A stretch of DNA of 64,000 bases, from contig JAQFVV010006454.1 of the NCBI GenBank assembly GCA_028023455.1, positions 186,001 to 250,000 of the forward strand. The letters are read 5' to 3'. The notes below the pieces were generated by a model, which did not search any database, had not been told where the DNA came from, and saw only the letters and a list, made by a program, of their open reading frames with translations. Below are positions 42,301 to 58,135 of the stretch, one piece after another. The position numbers were made by a program, and so were the translations under genes. The stretch's first letter is position 1, and every line of letters starts with the position of its first letter. Source of the stretch: Epiperipatus broadwayi. Taxonomy: Eukaryota; Onychophora; Udeonychophora; Euonychophora; Peripatidae.

Positions 42301-42849
42301 TACACAAAAGTTAATTATCATTATATTTATAATGTTATTGTTGTTACAATAGTTTTATAATTAATGAATATTTTATTTGTATTAGTTTATTTCTTTTAAT
42401 ATAATGAATTTATGTGACAATAAGAAACAGTGGATTATTAAGAAATAGTAGAAGCAATATAAAAACATTATTAAACTGAAAAGCAAAATTTGTTTTGTTT
42501 TTTTTAACGATTATAAAGTTTATCATGTGTTCCCACATTGTTGCAACATAAAATTGAACAGTTGTATAAAATTAGTATTAAGATATATGGACAAATTAAA
42601 ATCAATAATTTTAAATGATGTAGTTAAGAAATGATAAAGATAACTTTTTGATATTTGGAGGTATTTGAAAGCAATTGAACATTTAGTAACTTCAACTGAA
42701 TGGTGTGCTTGGGATAAATATAAAATTGTTTGTGAAAATGGATTTAAATTATTTGAACTTTAATTGCATAATAAATTTGAGAAAAAAATTGTTTTTTTTT
42801 ATTTAATAAGTGGTGTCCACAAACTTATAATGATATGAATTTTAATAAT
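39381..42849. other. AT-rich DNA with a 263-bp tandem duplication
   Basis: No gene recognised in 39381-42540. Between about 42540 and 42850 the sequence may already belong to the N-terminal part of the PLE that follows, but I see no diagnostic motif. Short AT/GT runs lie near 40500-40595 and 41712-41732. Confidence 0.4.
39871..40260. repeat. Degenerate tandem duplication, period about 263 bp
   Basis: gtaggtaacctactttctt...ccattagg...gatattttga (from 39871) corresponds to gaaggtgacctagtttctt...ccatactagg...atattttgat (from about 40134). Further patches of similarity follow. Identity is moderate. Confidence 0.6.
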
Positions 42850-44268
42850 TTGTCAAATTAACAGATACATTTGTTTCAAAAATATGTTTTAACTCATGGA
42901 GTTAAATATGTTGGTGGTACTTGGGAGGATTATAATTTGGAATTAATTCCAGCTGTTTAAAATACAGTTAAAATGATTCTTGGTGATAGTCACATTGGTT
43001 TTTAAATTATCAAGAAAATTTATTGTTATAAATTTAAAGTGCTTTCATATCAAAATTCAAGGGAGTTTGGCCATTTTATAATTTAAACAAAGGCTGAATG
43101 ATGATAATATGATTGGTTTGAAAGAAGATAAAATGTTGCAGATGTATTTAATGATGAAATGTCAATATATTATGAAAGTTAAAATGCAAATGAATAAACT
43201 TCGTTTTTTTTTTGAGTGAAGAATGTAATATGGATGATCAGAAAATAAAATTTATTAACAGTATTTTTAAAAAAGTCAAAAATAAAAACTTTGTTAATAA
43301 TGTGTACTACAAGATATATCCTTCCTGTGCTATATGCCCTTATATTTTTGCAAATATAAAGTTACATATAGAAGGTAATGCTTTGCAAATAATGTGGATC
43401 ATTTATATATCAGACTTTTAAATATATTTGTAAGCTGTTGCAAAAGTTTTTAGGTTTTGAATAAAACACATCACTTCATCTCTTGAATAAAATAATATTG
43501 TTTCATTAGCTATAATAAAAAAGTATCGCTCTATTGATAGAGTGAATTCCGTAGCAATAACTGAACATGCATTAAAATGTACAGGTGTTTGTAAATTTAT
43601 AACTGTTTCTTTAAAAATTTTTGGTAATAACAATGATGGTTTTTTTAAGGTAGATATTTTAAAATGTCTAAATATTAGTCTATGGGTCTGCCTGTTTTTG
43701 CACAAGTTTGCAATTTTGTTATGTCTGCTTATAAGTGTAGTATTTTAAATATGTGTTCTTTTAAAGATATTAAAATTTACAAATGGTATGTGGATGATGT
43801 TTTTGCTTGTGGAAATACCAGAACAATATTTTTTTTTTGTAGAAAAGTTAAATAATTTGAATGGTTTAAAATGGGCTAGTGAAAAGAAGCAGAATAAAAA
43901 TATTAAGTATTTAGATTTAATTATTACAAGAAATAATAACATGTTAAGTTATAAATTAATAATCAATACATTACAAAAAGGGGGATATATAAATTATAAG
44001 TTAAAAGTACCAATTATGCATAAGATGACAACTTTTAGATCTTATTTGTTTTGTAATGAAAATAAATGTCATTACCAGTATTGTAAATTAAAAAAAATAT
44101 TAAGGTATTTGCCAATGAATTGCTTGAAATTGGTTATAAGATTGAACAAAGTAACAATATTCTATGTCAATTTAAAAAGAGTTATAATGGTATAAAGGAG
44201 TTGAAGATTGATAGTAAAAAATGCATATCTATTCCATATATTTCAAATGTTCATGAGAAATATTTTAA

Positions 44269-44358
<90 letters not shown>

Positions 44359-44687
44359 AGAATGTGTTTAATGTTTCATTTTATGTTACAAATAATGTTA
44401 ATAAATTAGTAAATAATTCTATAAAGGTCATACCTGTCAAGCAGAAAAGTAATGTTGCATATCAAATTTTTTGTGGATATATGTTATCATATATAGATAA
44501 ATCAAGGTGCCTATTGAAAAAAAAATTAAAGGAGCATGAATTGTTATACAAGAGTGTGAAAAGTAAAAATAATAATGATTTAATGACTGTTTCAATATTC
44601 TTGTATCATGAAATTTTAAAAAATAAAAATACTGCAGAATTATTTTTAGTAAATGATGGGATTAAATTTTACAAAACAAATAAGTAA
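42850..44687 (+). pseudogene. Penelope-like element: reverse transcriptase plus decayed GIY-YIG endonuclease
   Basis: Order of motifs on the plus strand: IYPSCAICPYIFANIKLHIEG (43310-43375; the conserved 'P...YG.+K.HK.G...RPI' block), SMGLPVFAQ at 43679-43705 (for 'AMGSPLAP'), then WYVDDVFA with YVDD at 43787-43798, the catalytic aspartates intact. After a frameshift in a T-run: LNNLNGLKWASEK and IKYLDLIITR (for 'FLDxxIxR'), HKMTTFRSYL, and in the next frame CISIPYISNVHEKYFKDI. An (AT)n array (44270-44355) then interrupts the RT/nuclease junction. The rest, to a stop ending 44687, has NVAYQIFC...SYIDKS...LKEHE: the GIY-YIG domain with YIG changed to YID. At least two frameshifts. The 5' boundary is uncertain. 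Different family from the fragment at 15.2-15.7 kb. Confidence 0.87.
44270..44355. repeat. (AT)n microsatellite inside the PLE reading frame
   Basis: About 43 AT units between the last RT block and the GIY-YIG domain. AT dinucleotides contain no stop in this register, so the frame stays open and translates as Tyr-Ile repeats. Confidence 0.95.
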
Positions 44688-44753
44688 AGTTTTAATAAAT
44701 GAAATATTAGTATAAAAGGGTTTAAAGGATTTCTTTTAATCAACTAAAAAGTT

Positions 44754-44909
<156 letters not shown>

Positions 44910-47089
44910 TTTATAAACATAAAGAAAATTAAAATGTGTGTGTGTAATAATGAAAATTGAATTAAAATGTGAAAGGAAAGTGCATAAAGTTAAATCCAAT
45001 TAAAGATTGTTCAGCCAATAAACAGAAGAAAGGGGATAATAATTCTAAATTGGATTAAATGAAAACAAAGGAAAATGATTCAAGACAGTATTGACAGATA
45101 TCTTTAAATAAGTATTAATTAATGGTAGTGAATAATTTTATTAATATTTTTTTACTTGGAACATGTCTGTCTTATTTTCTCTCCAAAATGCAATTATGTA
45201 GGAACTTTTCATTTACAAAAAAGGGAAATAGAGTTTAAGCTACTTTTTGTATTGCATGTTATTCTGCAGTTCCTATCTTTGAAGGGTGGGTCAATTATGT
45301 TTTGTGTTAATGGTGGATAGTTGAATTAGCAAATGCAGATAACAAGTTAATATTATGTATTATATAAGTTATATTTTGTTGTTAAAAATATATTTAAGTT
45401 TGAATTAACATATTATCATATATTTTTTCTCAATGTTCTTAATTCATTAGTTTATTTATTAAATAAATGTTAAGAAATTTAGTGTTAAGGTCTTAATTGT
45501 TCCAGCTATCTGTTATATGAATATGCAGAATGTGTGTCTGAATTTCATTATAGCATTGTGTTTTAATGATTTGTAAAGTATGCCAATAAAACCACTCATA
45601 ATAAAGTAAACATATACATGTATACTTTTTGTTCACTGACACAGTTCCTAGAGCAATACTTCCCAATCTAGTCATAATCAGTAACAGCCCTATACTAATA
45701 ATATCATATGGTCAATGCACTGATGATGATCAAAATGTATCATTATCCCAGCTTTATTATGAATAATAAATTAACTCTCAGTTATGAGCATCCAGATAAA
45801 TGTATTATATATTGCCATAAGTTTAGAAGTGGCTAGATAATTTGTTTGATTATCATGTACCATTTTTATATCGAGTCATGAGAGGTGACTGACGATTGTT
45901 GAATATTTCTGGATAATGCTAGTGTAGCAGGTTATAGCTTGATATAACTATATTTATTTATTTTATCCCAATGCTGCTTCTCATGCTTTTTCCTTTTATA
46001 ATTGACTCTCATTCTTTACATATTTAAATTTTAAAGTAATGATTATCTATTAGATGCTACCATGAATGCAATAATATGAGAATAATTTAAGCATTTAATC
46101 TTTTAAATAAAATCATACAATATTGAATTGAAGTGTAAAGTTGGCTTAAAACAAATAATAATCAATCAGTAACTATTGTGTTATTTTTTTTAAAAAAATA
46201 GAAAATCTTGAACCATAATGTCAAAAATATTTGTATTTGTATTTGGTTATCAAGATTATAGCATTAGACATTTTTTTTGGAAAATACTTACACATTCTAA
46301 ACAGTAACAGCTTTAAATTTATGTATATATTTTTCTAATATTTTAATTTCCAAAAAAATTCAAAAGATGTCAGGATGATGATGGGTGCCTTTTACATATT
46401 TGATAATCTCAAACTTTGTGAGATTACTTCAAGAAAATATTATAATGGTCAAAAAACTTGATTTTATAAAACATTTATAATTATTTTTGTGTAAAAATTG
46501 TATGATAATTATTGAAAATCAAAAATATATACTATTACATAATTATATTTTACAGAAATGTTTTATTTTTAAATATAAAGGCTTATATTCATTTGTTTAA
46601 CATTACTATGGTGATTACAACTGCAGGAAATTCAACAGTCTAGAAAATATCATCACTATACAACCTGTAAGAACATTTAGTGATATTGTAAACAAATTAC
46701 CAATAAATTATAAACATTTAAAGCATAATTTGATTGATTTACTAATTACTGAAAATGATTTGTTCAGATTTTTAAAATAAACATCAAACAAAATAGATTT
46801 CATTCATTTTGCAAAGTGAATCTGCTTTACCAAAAATCTGTTGACCAAACTGTACTTTGTTTTGATTAAAACCAAATTTTTAAAATAATTCCTAACATCA
46901 AGTGTGATTTTTAAGAATTTATTTAATATCTAAACAAAATTATCTATTAGATGAGGTCAAATTAATTATATTCTAGAAAATATTAATGGTATAATATTAA
47001 AGTGAATATTGAAAGCTTAAAGAGAACAAATAAATCTGCCAGAATACAGGAGGATTAGATGAAACACATTTCCTCCTCTCATCCCACAT

Positions 47090-47094
<5 letters not shown>
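44910..47094. other. AT-rich DNA, nothing firmly recognised
   Basis: A plus-strand stretch near 46640-46790 has a moderately long open translation (SDIVNKLPINYKHLKHNLID) but matches no family I know. Confidence 0.4.

Positions 47095-47173
<79 letters not shown>
47095..47173. repeat. Two adjoining (AT)n arrays
   Basis: Two AT runs separated by cagaat at about 47133-47138. Confidence 0.95.
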
Positions 47174-47179
<6 letters not shown>

Positions 47180-50100
47180 CTGTAGTGATGAGCTACAATC
47201 TGATACACCATCCAATTATTTAAGACACTCTACCAATTGGAGCCACATAAACATATTTCTCAACCAATAAATTGCCAAGCAAATTGTCACATTAACATTT
47301 TTTTTTCTTTCCAACATATACATTTACATAAACATCTTTCTGTTTTTAAAAGAAGTAATAAAAAGTATTAAATTACTAGGAAAAAACAGATAGGTATACT
47401 AATACTGGAATATAAGGCATTATATGTTACTAACTGGGGAGAACTATACAAAAAACTTACACATAAACTTAAAAAAAAACAATGACTGAATTAAAATCTA
47501 AACACATAGCAACTAATTGTAGAAATGAAATTTAAAATATTTATAAATTTTTATTTTTATTTATAATCCCATTTATTTATATTATGTCTGTTAAACAATA
47601 GGAAATGTCAAGGTTAAAATGCTAAAAAAAAACTCACGTGACCTACAACTCATTATTAATTGTTTTACTGTCTTCTGCATTTGAAGATAGAACTTTTTTT
47701 TCTGCTTAAAAATAAATTTGAATACAAAATGTATGTGAATGTTGGAATTTAAATATATAAATTCTTAAAAAATATTAATCAAAATGATCAAAAGCTGAAA
47801 TTTTAAAGCAATCGTTTGAAGTGGAAGAAATACTTTGAAAGTAAAAATTTAATTATTTGCTAATTAGACAATTTTAGTTAAATTTATGAGTTGCAGTAAT
47901 ATTCATTAATTAATTGTTTTGATATATAATAATTAGGTCATTGAAGTATTGAGAAGCAAATGAATCAATAAATATATATTATTTTTATATCATGATTGCT
48001 TGCTGAAAAGTTTATACCATAGGGTAATAATACTTCATCAATAAAGCCATGAAAAGTTAAAGATTTTACCTGCCCATTTGGAAGAAACTTGAAAACCATA
48101 TTTTGCCTTAGATAAAATGCCTAATCAATTCGAAGACAGGATAATTGGAGGACATTATTATTTTTTGACCTAGACAAGAAATTTATATTCTTCGCAGGAG
48201 CAGAACTTCATCTCCATTCATAGGAATTTCTTTAGCAAAAAAAAGTCCCAGCAGACTCATCGGACTTTAATTAACAAAATGAGATAAGAATTGTGATTTT
48301 TGTTTTATTATTTTGTTTATTGTAAATTTTATGTATTATTTTCGTTTTCTACAATTGGAAGCTAATGTGTTATAATTTTTGAGAAATTTTGTATGAGAGT
48401 AATAAGGGGGAAAATCTTAGATTTAAATATATATATATATAATTGTATAAAGATTAAAAAAAATTACTAGTTTTGACCTCCCCATCTGACTGACTTTTGA
48501 CAACATATAGGAAATTGAGAGGTAAGAAATTTTAATATTATCATATGGTAAGCAACACACAATGATAGATTTTTTTTAATTTATTATTAATTAAGCTTAC
48601 TTTTATATTGCTTTTATAAATCAATGATTTATAACCAATGTTTGTATACATATTTTAAATTAGCCAGCTAAAATCGCAATCACATATACATATTATAATT
48701 TTACATATTCATTGTTGTAAATAATTAGTCAAGTACATGAACTTCTACCACTGGGTTTAGGGCAAGGATTTTATTTTTATTAATATCATTATAGATATCG
48801 ATATGGTAGAAATTTATCCTTGACAAAATAAATTACAAGTGTATCAGATTTAATTGTTATTCATATTTTTTTGTTAATCAATAAATGTTTATATATTCCG
48901 TTATTTTAATTTGGTATCTAACTCATCATTATTTACATATCCATCATCAGCTTTATAGTTCTTCATTATTCACATACCCATCGTAAACATTATTATCTTA
49001 TTTAGTTTTACACTTATCAATATTATTAATATGACAGAGGAAATACATATACATATTTAAGTCATTTATTATAACTTTTAATACATATATACTTATACTG
49101 CACATACATATTTTTATATATCTTATACTTAATTGATTTTTGGTAATTAATTATTACTTATATAGAGGTGCAATAACTATTATTAGTGTAATCTCCTTCC
49201 CTGATAAAAGAGCTCAAGCAATTATTCTTTGAGTTCGAATACTGTGGTATAACAAGGCTAGAAAGAGGTGAGAATTATATGAACTGACCCAAATTGTATC
49301 TAGGTTAATAAAAATAGGTAGAGCTAGTTTATTGGAAGTAGGTACAATCACAGGTTATGTATTTCATCACATAATCACTTGCATCTTATCCAAAGACCCA
49401 AAGTCCAACCTTAGTAAGATCCCCCCCGCATCTCTTTTGGAATCCACCAGCCTGTTACAATACAATTTAATAACAAATGAATAATATTTTGACTTATAAT
49501 ATTTCAGTTGTATTTATATGTTAATAAGTAATTAGTAGAATGTTTTTATGTATATTAATAAGTTTCAGATACTATCATTTCCTCATTATTTTCTTTAGTC
49601 TTAAAAAAAATTAAAGTTTAATTTTATTAAGTTTTTTTTTATTCTCCTATTTTCCACTAAAGTATTCAGAAAGTATGTATCAATTTTAAAATAATGTCAA
49701 CATCAATAAAATTGATGTTAAACAAACATAGTAATATTTTTTTAATATAAAATTATGTTACTATTGTTAAAAAGAAGTATTATTACTGTAAACTTATTAT
49801 TATATATTTAAATGTAAAATTATATTTCCAAATACTTAGTCAAATTAGTGTGATAGCCATTTACCATTGGAATGTATATTTAACTTATCTTCATTATCAC
49901 TGTTATTATCAATCATTATTAAATTAAAATGATCATCTGTACTTCAGAATAATGTCACAAATATCAAAAATTAGGTTGAGTTTTTATTTTATATAAACCT
50001 ATTGAGATGCATCATATTCTAACATTTCTTTATTTATGTGACATATTGTGATTCTGTTTATCATCCTTTATGACTTGTTTCATTTTAAGAGATTTCTAAG

Positions 50101-51326
50101 TCTTTAAAATTATAGCTTTCTACTATAAATATACTTCCCAATTAATGTTTCAACATATTATACTGGCTTTAAATAATTATCATAGTCATTGTTTACAAAA
50201 AAGTACCCTTCACTTATATTTTTAATAATAATAATAAAAATTATTCTATATCAAATATTTATATTTGACAGATTTTTTTTCTAAAACGTATGTGCAAATA
50301 AATAACAATATTAATTTTCAAAACAAAATATAAATTTTGAAAATAAATAATATTATCAGTACAAATAAATTTATAATAATATTCAGTCTAAGAAATATAT
50401 TTAATGAACAAAATATTTCTAATTATGCTTTAGCTAAATTCCAAAAATAGCATAATCAAAACAATGGCATTAATTCTAGAATTACTAAAAATAGACTTTG
50501 AATTTTAAAAAGTAATAAAAAATAAATTTATTTACATATCCCATATTTTCCTTATTATCATATTTCTTTGACAGACAACTTTTTACCTAAAAATCAAATA
50601 TATTCAAACAAAAATTTAGATTTAAATATGGCATAATTAACAAAAAGTAAAAATTTAATAAGTTTAAATATAAAATAAATTGTAGTCAAATAAAAAAATA
50701 TAATTACATATCTGTCAACACTGGGAAGAAAAAAAAATCATGTAAGTATAAAAGTGTATCTTTTTAAAAAAGTATTTTTTTTATTTTCTTTCCTTATAGT
50801 GATTTTTCTCTAATCTAGGCATAATCAATACAACTTAAATGTTAAATAGTTTTCATTTATTATGCTTACTAAATTATTAATTACTCATTAAAATCTTTAG
50901 ATTAAAACTGATGTTGGTAATTAAAATATCATATTGCAGATTGCAAGAAACAGAAATCTATCCCATTTTTATAATTTAAAGATAATTTTCAAAATTTATA
51001 TCATATTACTTCAATATTTTATGGTATAAATTTATATAGGTTGCATTAAGAATAGTTTTGATGAATATAACTTTTGTATAATTAATGGAAAGCAATTTTA
51101 TTTATTTGGTATTTTGCATTTATATTTAGGAATAATATTTTGTTAGTAAATTTTAAGTATAATAAAATACTGACTGATATATATAAATAAAAGCAATGCT
51201 ACCACTAACTAAAATATATAGGAAATATTTGAAAATCCCCCTCTTGGCTATACTATTCCATCCACACACACCCTTTAAATAAAGAAAGCACATTCTTTTC
51301 TTTTTCAATGATGTACTGAAATTCTT

Positions 51327-51376
<50 letters not shown>

Positions 51377-53263
51377 CCTTTCCTAAAATGCCTACGTATC
51401 CACATTGTCTTTTACTTTGCATATAGCATAAATAAAATTGTTAATGTACAAAATACTAATATTGCATTTTCCATTTTTAAATACTTACTGATAAATGTTT
51501 GTTTTCTTCTTTATTTAGTAAGAAATTTAAATATGTTAAAATTTAAATCTTTTGATTAAATGAATATGATGCTAATGTAAAAATTTATTATTAGAGTGAA
51601 ATATTTATTTGCCATTTTCATTTATATTTTACATTTAATTAGAGCGTAAAAGTGCTATAGTAAACAAAATACTGCTTTAATATTGTTAATACAACATTTG
51701 ATCTAAAATTTACTAATTTGATAAAATATTTATATTTTACATGTTAGTTTCTTTATAAAATATAATTACGTATATAAATAAAAAATAATGTTAATCTAAA
51801 CATTAATTTCATAAAATTATCTCCACAATTCTAAATGATTAAACTTTATATATGAAGTCTTGATTTTCAGAAAAAAATATTTCTAACATTTTTTTTTAAA
51901 TTCTTTGTAAAGAGTTAGCTATTTGGCATCAGAATAACATAACCTACACTGACAGATATTATATCATGTAAATCAGAATTATTTTATTACAGAAAAATAA
52001 AATATAGATTTGTTTTTTGTTATAAATTTTCACTGAAAGAGTTTTTTTTTCTCATTATTTATATTCAAATAGTCATCTTTTTTGTCAAAAAAATATAGAT
52101 TCTCTAATATAAATAACATTTAAAAAATTTTTTTCATGATAGTTATTAGAAAATATTCTCATTTTGTATTTTAGATATAAATAATGTGTATTTTAAACGA
52201 TGTTAGTTCGCTATTTTTTTTTTATTTTAAGTAACTGAATACTATTTTTTATTAACTGAAATCAAGTACAATGTATGACAATCTTTTATATTTATTTTCA
52301 AATATGTTATGTATATCAAAATATTTAAATCATTTTAAAAATAAATATATAAAAATGTTAACCATGAGTATCAAAATAGAATAAATACCTTAGTGATTGA
52401 AAGTTTTTTAATGTTTATGTTGCTGATTAGTACAAACTTAAACTTTTCTCCTTTCAAATCTGGTTATATTTTTGCAGCTTATGTTATGACCAATGATAAT
52501 TTTTATTGAATACATACATGGAAGACAATATTTTGTCTATATTTTTTCTTTTTTGAATTACTAATTCAAAATAAGAAATTTAAATATTATTTGTTTAAGA
52601 TCTAACTTTAAATAAAATTAATAATTTGAAAATGCATACACACAAAATAATATTTTTTTATTAATTTGCTAAATCACATTCTATTTACCTCATGCTTGCT
52701 GCAAGCTACTGATATGATTTTTTTTCAGTGATATAATTATATTATTTTTGTATTTTATACTTTTCTATATTTTTACCAAAATATGGGAATTTAAACGTTA
52801 AAAATTAGTATTTATAGCATCTGGTAATCGTTGATTTTACAAGCTTACCCTAGATGTCATTAGAGTGGAGAATTTATTATTGACAGAGATTTTTGATTCT
52901 GAAAAGAGAGAAGCCACAATGCATCACATCAACATTCAATCTCCAACATTTTACCTTATTTATATAGAGATCAGTTTCAAAGTTTTAATTATTATAAATG
53001 CATGTTGTTTAAATTATATTAGCTAATGAAAATTTAATAATAAAACTATATAAAATCATTATTTTTAATAACAAAAGCAGAAAAGAATACATACATAAAT
53101 AAATATTGTATTTTTTCACTTTCTTTTAAAATTGTATACCCTGTGTATGTGATGATTAGTAAATAAAGATAATAAAGACAGTAAGAATAAAGAACAACAA
53201 TGTAAATTATGAATAAATGGGTAATTCAATAATTAAGTTGCAGCAGTAGTAGTATCATCATCA
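47174..53263. other. AT-rich desert with small anomalies
   Basis: Six kilobases with no recognised gene. Contents worth noting: an (AT)n run at about 51337-51374; a B-box-like gttcgaatac at 49233-49242 next to a less AT-rich stretch (49195-49455) that may be an old SINE or LTR; and a 50-nt exon-like segment on the minus strand at 52849-52898. The rest is very AT-rich without visible structure. Confidence 0.45.
52849..52898 (-). other. Exon-like segment with consensus splice sites (weak candidate)
   Basis: On the minus strand, cttctctcttttcag precedes 50 nt that are followed by gtaagc. One frame is open throughout and reads SKISVNNKFSTLMTSR. The flanks 52840-52960 are less AT-rich than the surroundings. 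This could be a small exon of a long-intron gene or a non-coding RNA, but one isolated match is easily chance. Confidence 0.2.
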
Positions 53264-53467
<204 letters not shown>

Positions 53468-53879
53468 CAACAATAATCTTAACCCTTTGTGTTACATAGC
53501 ATTGCATAAGATTGATTGTAAGAATTATAGTGCAATTTGTTGTACAGGAATTTATATAGATTAATGTTAGGAATTACATTAATCAGATTACAATTTATAT
53601 TTTTTTACAAATGCTGCCACTAGTTTTGGATATTGAAATAAATATCAAGTTTAATAATTAAAGTCTTAATCAAACAGTTCAATATAAAAACCAACTTCAT
53701 AGAAAGATAAATATGACCTAAATTTGTAAAATATGTCATCATTTTGGAAGTTATTTACAATTATTATATTAATCTTGATTATTGTTATTTTAATTATTAA
53801 TCTTGCACTTCAATAGGGAGGTAACTTATAATCCAAAATTTGTGTGTTGCACAAAAAACAAAGTCAATTCAGATTAGAA

Positions 53880-55510
53880 TTACATATAAGGATAGCTGGT
53901 GGGTTGTAATTAATGGGTGTAAATTATGTTGTCTGTTGGTGAATGGTGTTGAAGGCAGTTAGTAAAGGTGAGCTATGCTGAGTAAGAGATGGTGATTCAA
54001 TGTGGTTATTGTTAAACTATGATTTTTTATAGATTGGATGCTTATATTAGTAATGACCATGTGGCAGGAAAAATATCTGGCAATGTAGTATTGATGTTCT
54101 GGGCTTTGATTTGTTGAAGCTTATTGGTGAATGTAGTTGGCAAGTACACTAGAAGGCATATTGAATGAAAGTTGTTTTTGTGTGCTGTGGGGTGGTGTAT
54201 CTTCTCTTAGAACTGAATTAGTTTTTGTATAATTCAACTGGTTGCCTGTACAGATTTAGCATGATAGTTCTGATTTGGTTGAGAACTTGACACTTCTGGA
54301 AGTGGTGTTATTGAATTACCTCTGTCATATGACATAAGTTTCAGAATGCATTTATATTTTTATATAGATAGTGATTCAGGAGAAATGCATGTAGATTAAG
54401 ATGAATTAAAAAATTGAAAAAAATAGGTTCCAGGTTCCATTTTTAAAGGAACAGTGTAGTTGGACAGTAATTAATACCAGGCATAGAAGAAGCTAAATCT
54501 TTGTTGGTTTCCAGATATAGTATAATATATGTATGCCAGTATGTATATTAATTAGTTATAGGGAATGTATATTAATTGGATGCTGACAGGATTGATTGCT
54601 AAAATGTAGTAAAAAATGAATCTAAGTAGGGGGAGATGTATATCAAGGGGATTATTTATAAAAGCAATCATAGTGCTGGCAACTTTTGAACAATTGATGC
54701 CATTGAATTTATGGCTTTTTGGATATAGGAGACTTGGGTACTATATATGCCCAGAAGTTTATTAATCGATGGGCAACTAAATCTCATAGCTGAGATTGAG
54801 TCTGTCTTTGTGATCCATAGTAGTTTGTTCTTGAGGGAGGTGCTGGCATTATAAATGATTTTCTAAATTTAATAAACAAATAATGCATAATCATAGTCAT
54901 TATCAGTATATTAAATAAGTGAATATTAGCATAAAGAGAGAGATAAGCTTTGGAGAGGGAGTTGGTAATTTATGCAGAATTTTCTTTAAGCTTGATTTGT
55001 AAGGTGTTTTTCATTGTAAGGGAGCCCATATAAAATGGGAAGACTAAAAAATGGGTTGCCTTTCTCTGAAAATTTTGAATGTATGTTTTTTGGTGTTTAT
55101 AGACCATGCTAAAGTTCTACTCATATTAAATCTAAGTCTATACATGGCAGTATATTGATTAAGAATAATTTGCAATATGGGGAATGCTTATGAAATAGCA
55201 GCAAGATAGTGGCATGATCCATGTATGTTATGCATGGAATGTACAGTAAGTAGGTATAATTTGGATACCTAAAATATCTGTTGTATATGCATTAATAAGG
55301 GGTTAATGTAAAAAATGAAGAAAAGCCTACTAAGAGATGAGCCTTGGGAGATGGATTACATAGGAGTAAATGATGGTGAACTTTTTCCATTGAGAGGGAT
55401 ATGTATTTCTCTGTTCTGCAGTAATGTTGATAATTAAGTAAATCACAACAATTGAAATGCTAGTGTTCTGCTATCATGCCAATCAGAATCAGAATAGAGA
55501 CACATTCAAA
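53880..55510 (-). mobile_element. Jockey/CR1-type LINE reverse transcriptase, decayed
   Basis: On the minus strand the frames give DSDWHDS (the 'FDxVWHxxL' block, near 55455-55475), LQNREIHIPLNGKSSPSF, then SISQGSSLSRLFFIFYINPL with QGSS at 55335-55346. That is a near-textbook match to the 'GxPQGSxLSPxLFxxYIND' motif of Jockey/CR1/I-group RTs. Then comes YMDHATIL near 55203-55226 (for 'YADDTxI', second Asp lost), and farther on LAWSINTKK, the 'W...+N..K' block. Several frameshifts and stops; I cannot place the 3' end precisely. The stretch is visibly less AT-rich than its neighbours, consistent with an inserted element. Confidence 0.82.
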
Positions 55511-55566
55511 TGCAAACTCTATATCTAGGTGAGCTGCAATCAGAGCACTTTTTCAGTCTTGATTCT

Positions 55567-55818
<252 letters not shown>

Positions 55819-55993
55819 TTAAATAATATACCGAAACATCTAATTAATATAAATTTGAATACCCCCCCCCATCACTATCAATCGTTTTATTTTTATTTTG
55901 CACAGCTATGATTATGAAGCCATAGAGCTTTGAAAGTGCTAAGCTTTAAATAAATTTAATAACATATAACTTCTTTAACGAGCATTATAAGTG

Positions 55994-57591
<1,598 letters not shown>

Positions 57592-58020
57592 CATAGCATA
57601 AAAAATAGTATGATACTTACTTATGCTGATGATTGTAAGTTATTTAAAAGAATTATTACTTATAGTGATCATATTGAGGTTCAAAAGGATATAGATAGTT
57701 GTATTATATGGTGTAGGTATAACAACATGGAGATTAACATTAATAAAACATGCATTGTTTCCTATACTAATAAAACTGAAAAATCTGTTTATCAATATAA
57801 AATTGAGAATGGTGTTATTAAATATAAAGAGACTGTATCTGATTTAGGAATTATATTTTGTAGCAATTTTACTTTTAATGCACATATTAAATGTATTATT
57901 AATAAAGCATACAGAAAGATCTTGGTTTCAAGTGTGACCATATGGCGAGAAATTCATCTATTTCGCATAAGATGCAGTCTCTTTTCTCTGAATAGTTACT
58001 AGTTTTATTGAATATGATTG
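57592..58020 (+). pseudogene. LINE reverse-transcriptase fragment with intact YADD box (I/Jockey group)
   Basis: The frame enters from the (ATT)n array and carries the RT active-site motif TYADDCKLFK (YADD at 57622-57633), followed by W.R.NNMEININKT, matching the 'W...N.L.+N..K' block, and VSDLGIIFCSNFTFNAHI, matching the 'V.DLGV.+D.+L.F..HI' block. KAYRKIL follows, then the segment shared with the 0.54-kb units, and a stop at 58000-58002. Only the palm and part of the thumb remain; everything upstream was replaced by triplet repeats. The frame has no internal stop from the YADD box to its end, so it is younger or better preserved than the other relics here. I-group elements such as the Drosophila I factor end in (TAA)n, which fits the triplet tails around it. 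Confidence 0.85.
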
Positions 58021-58098
58021 CTGTGTGGTATTGAGACTTCAATCTGCATTAGTATTCAGTCTAATATTATTATTATTATTATTGATAATTATTATTAA

Positions 58099-58135
<37 letters not shown>

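Noticed and set aside
49195-49455. SINE or LTR with B-box gttcgaatac
   Set aside because: The A-box is not convincing and no second copy was found in the window; kept only as a remark in the desert entry.
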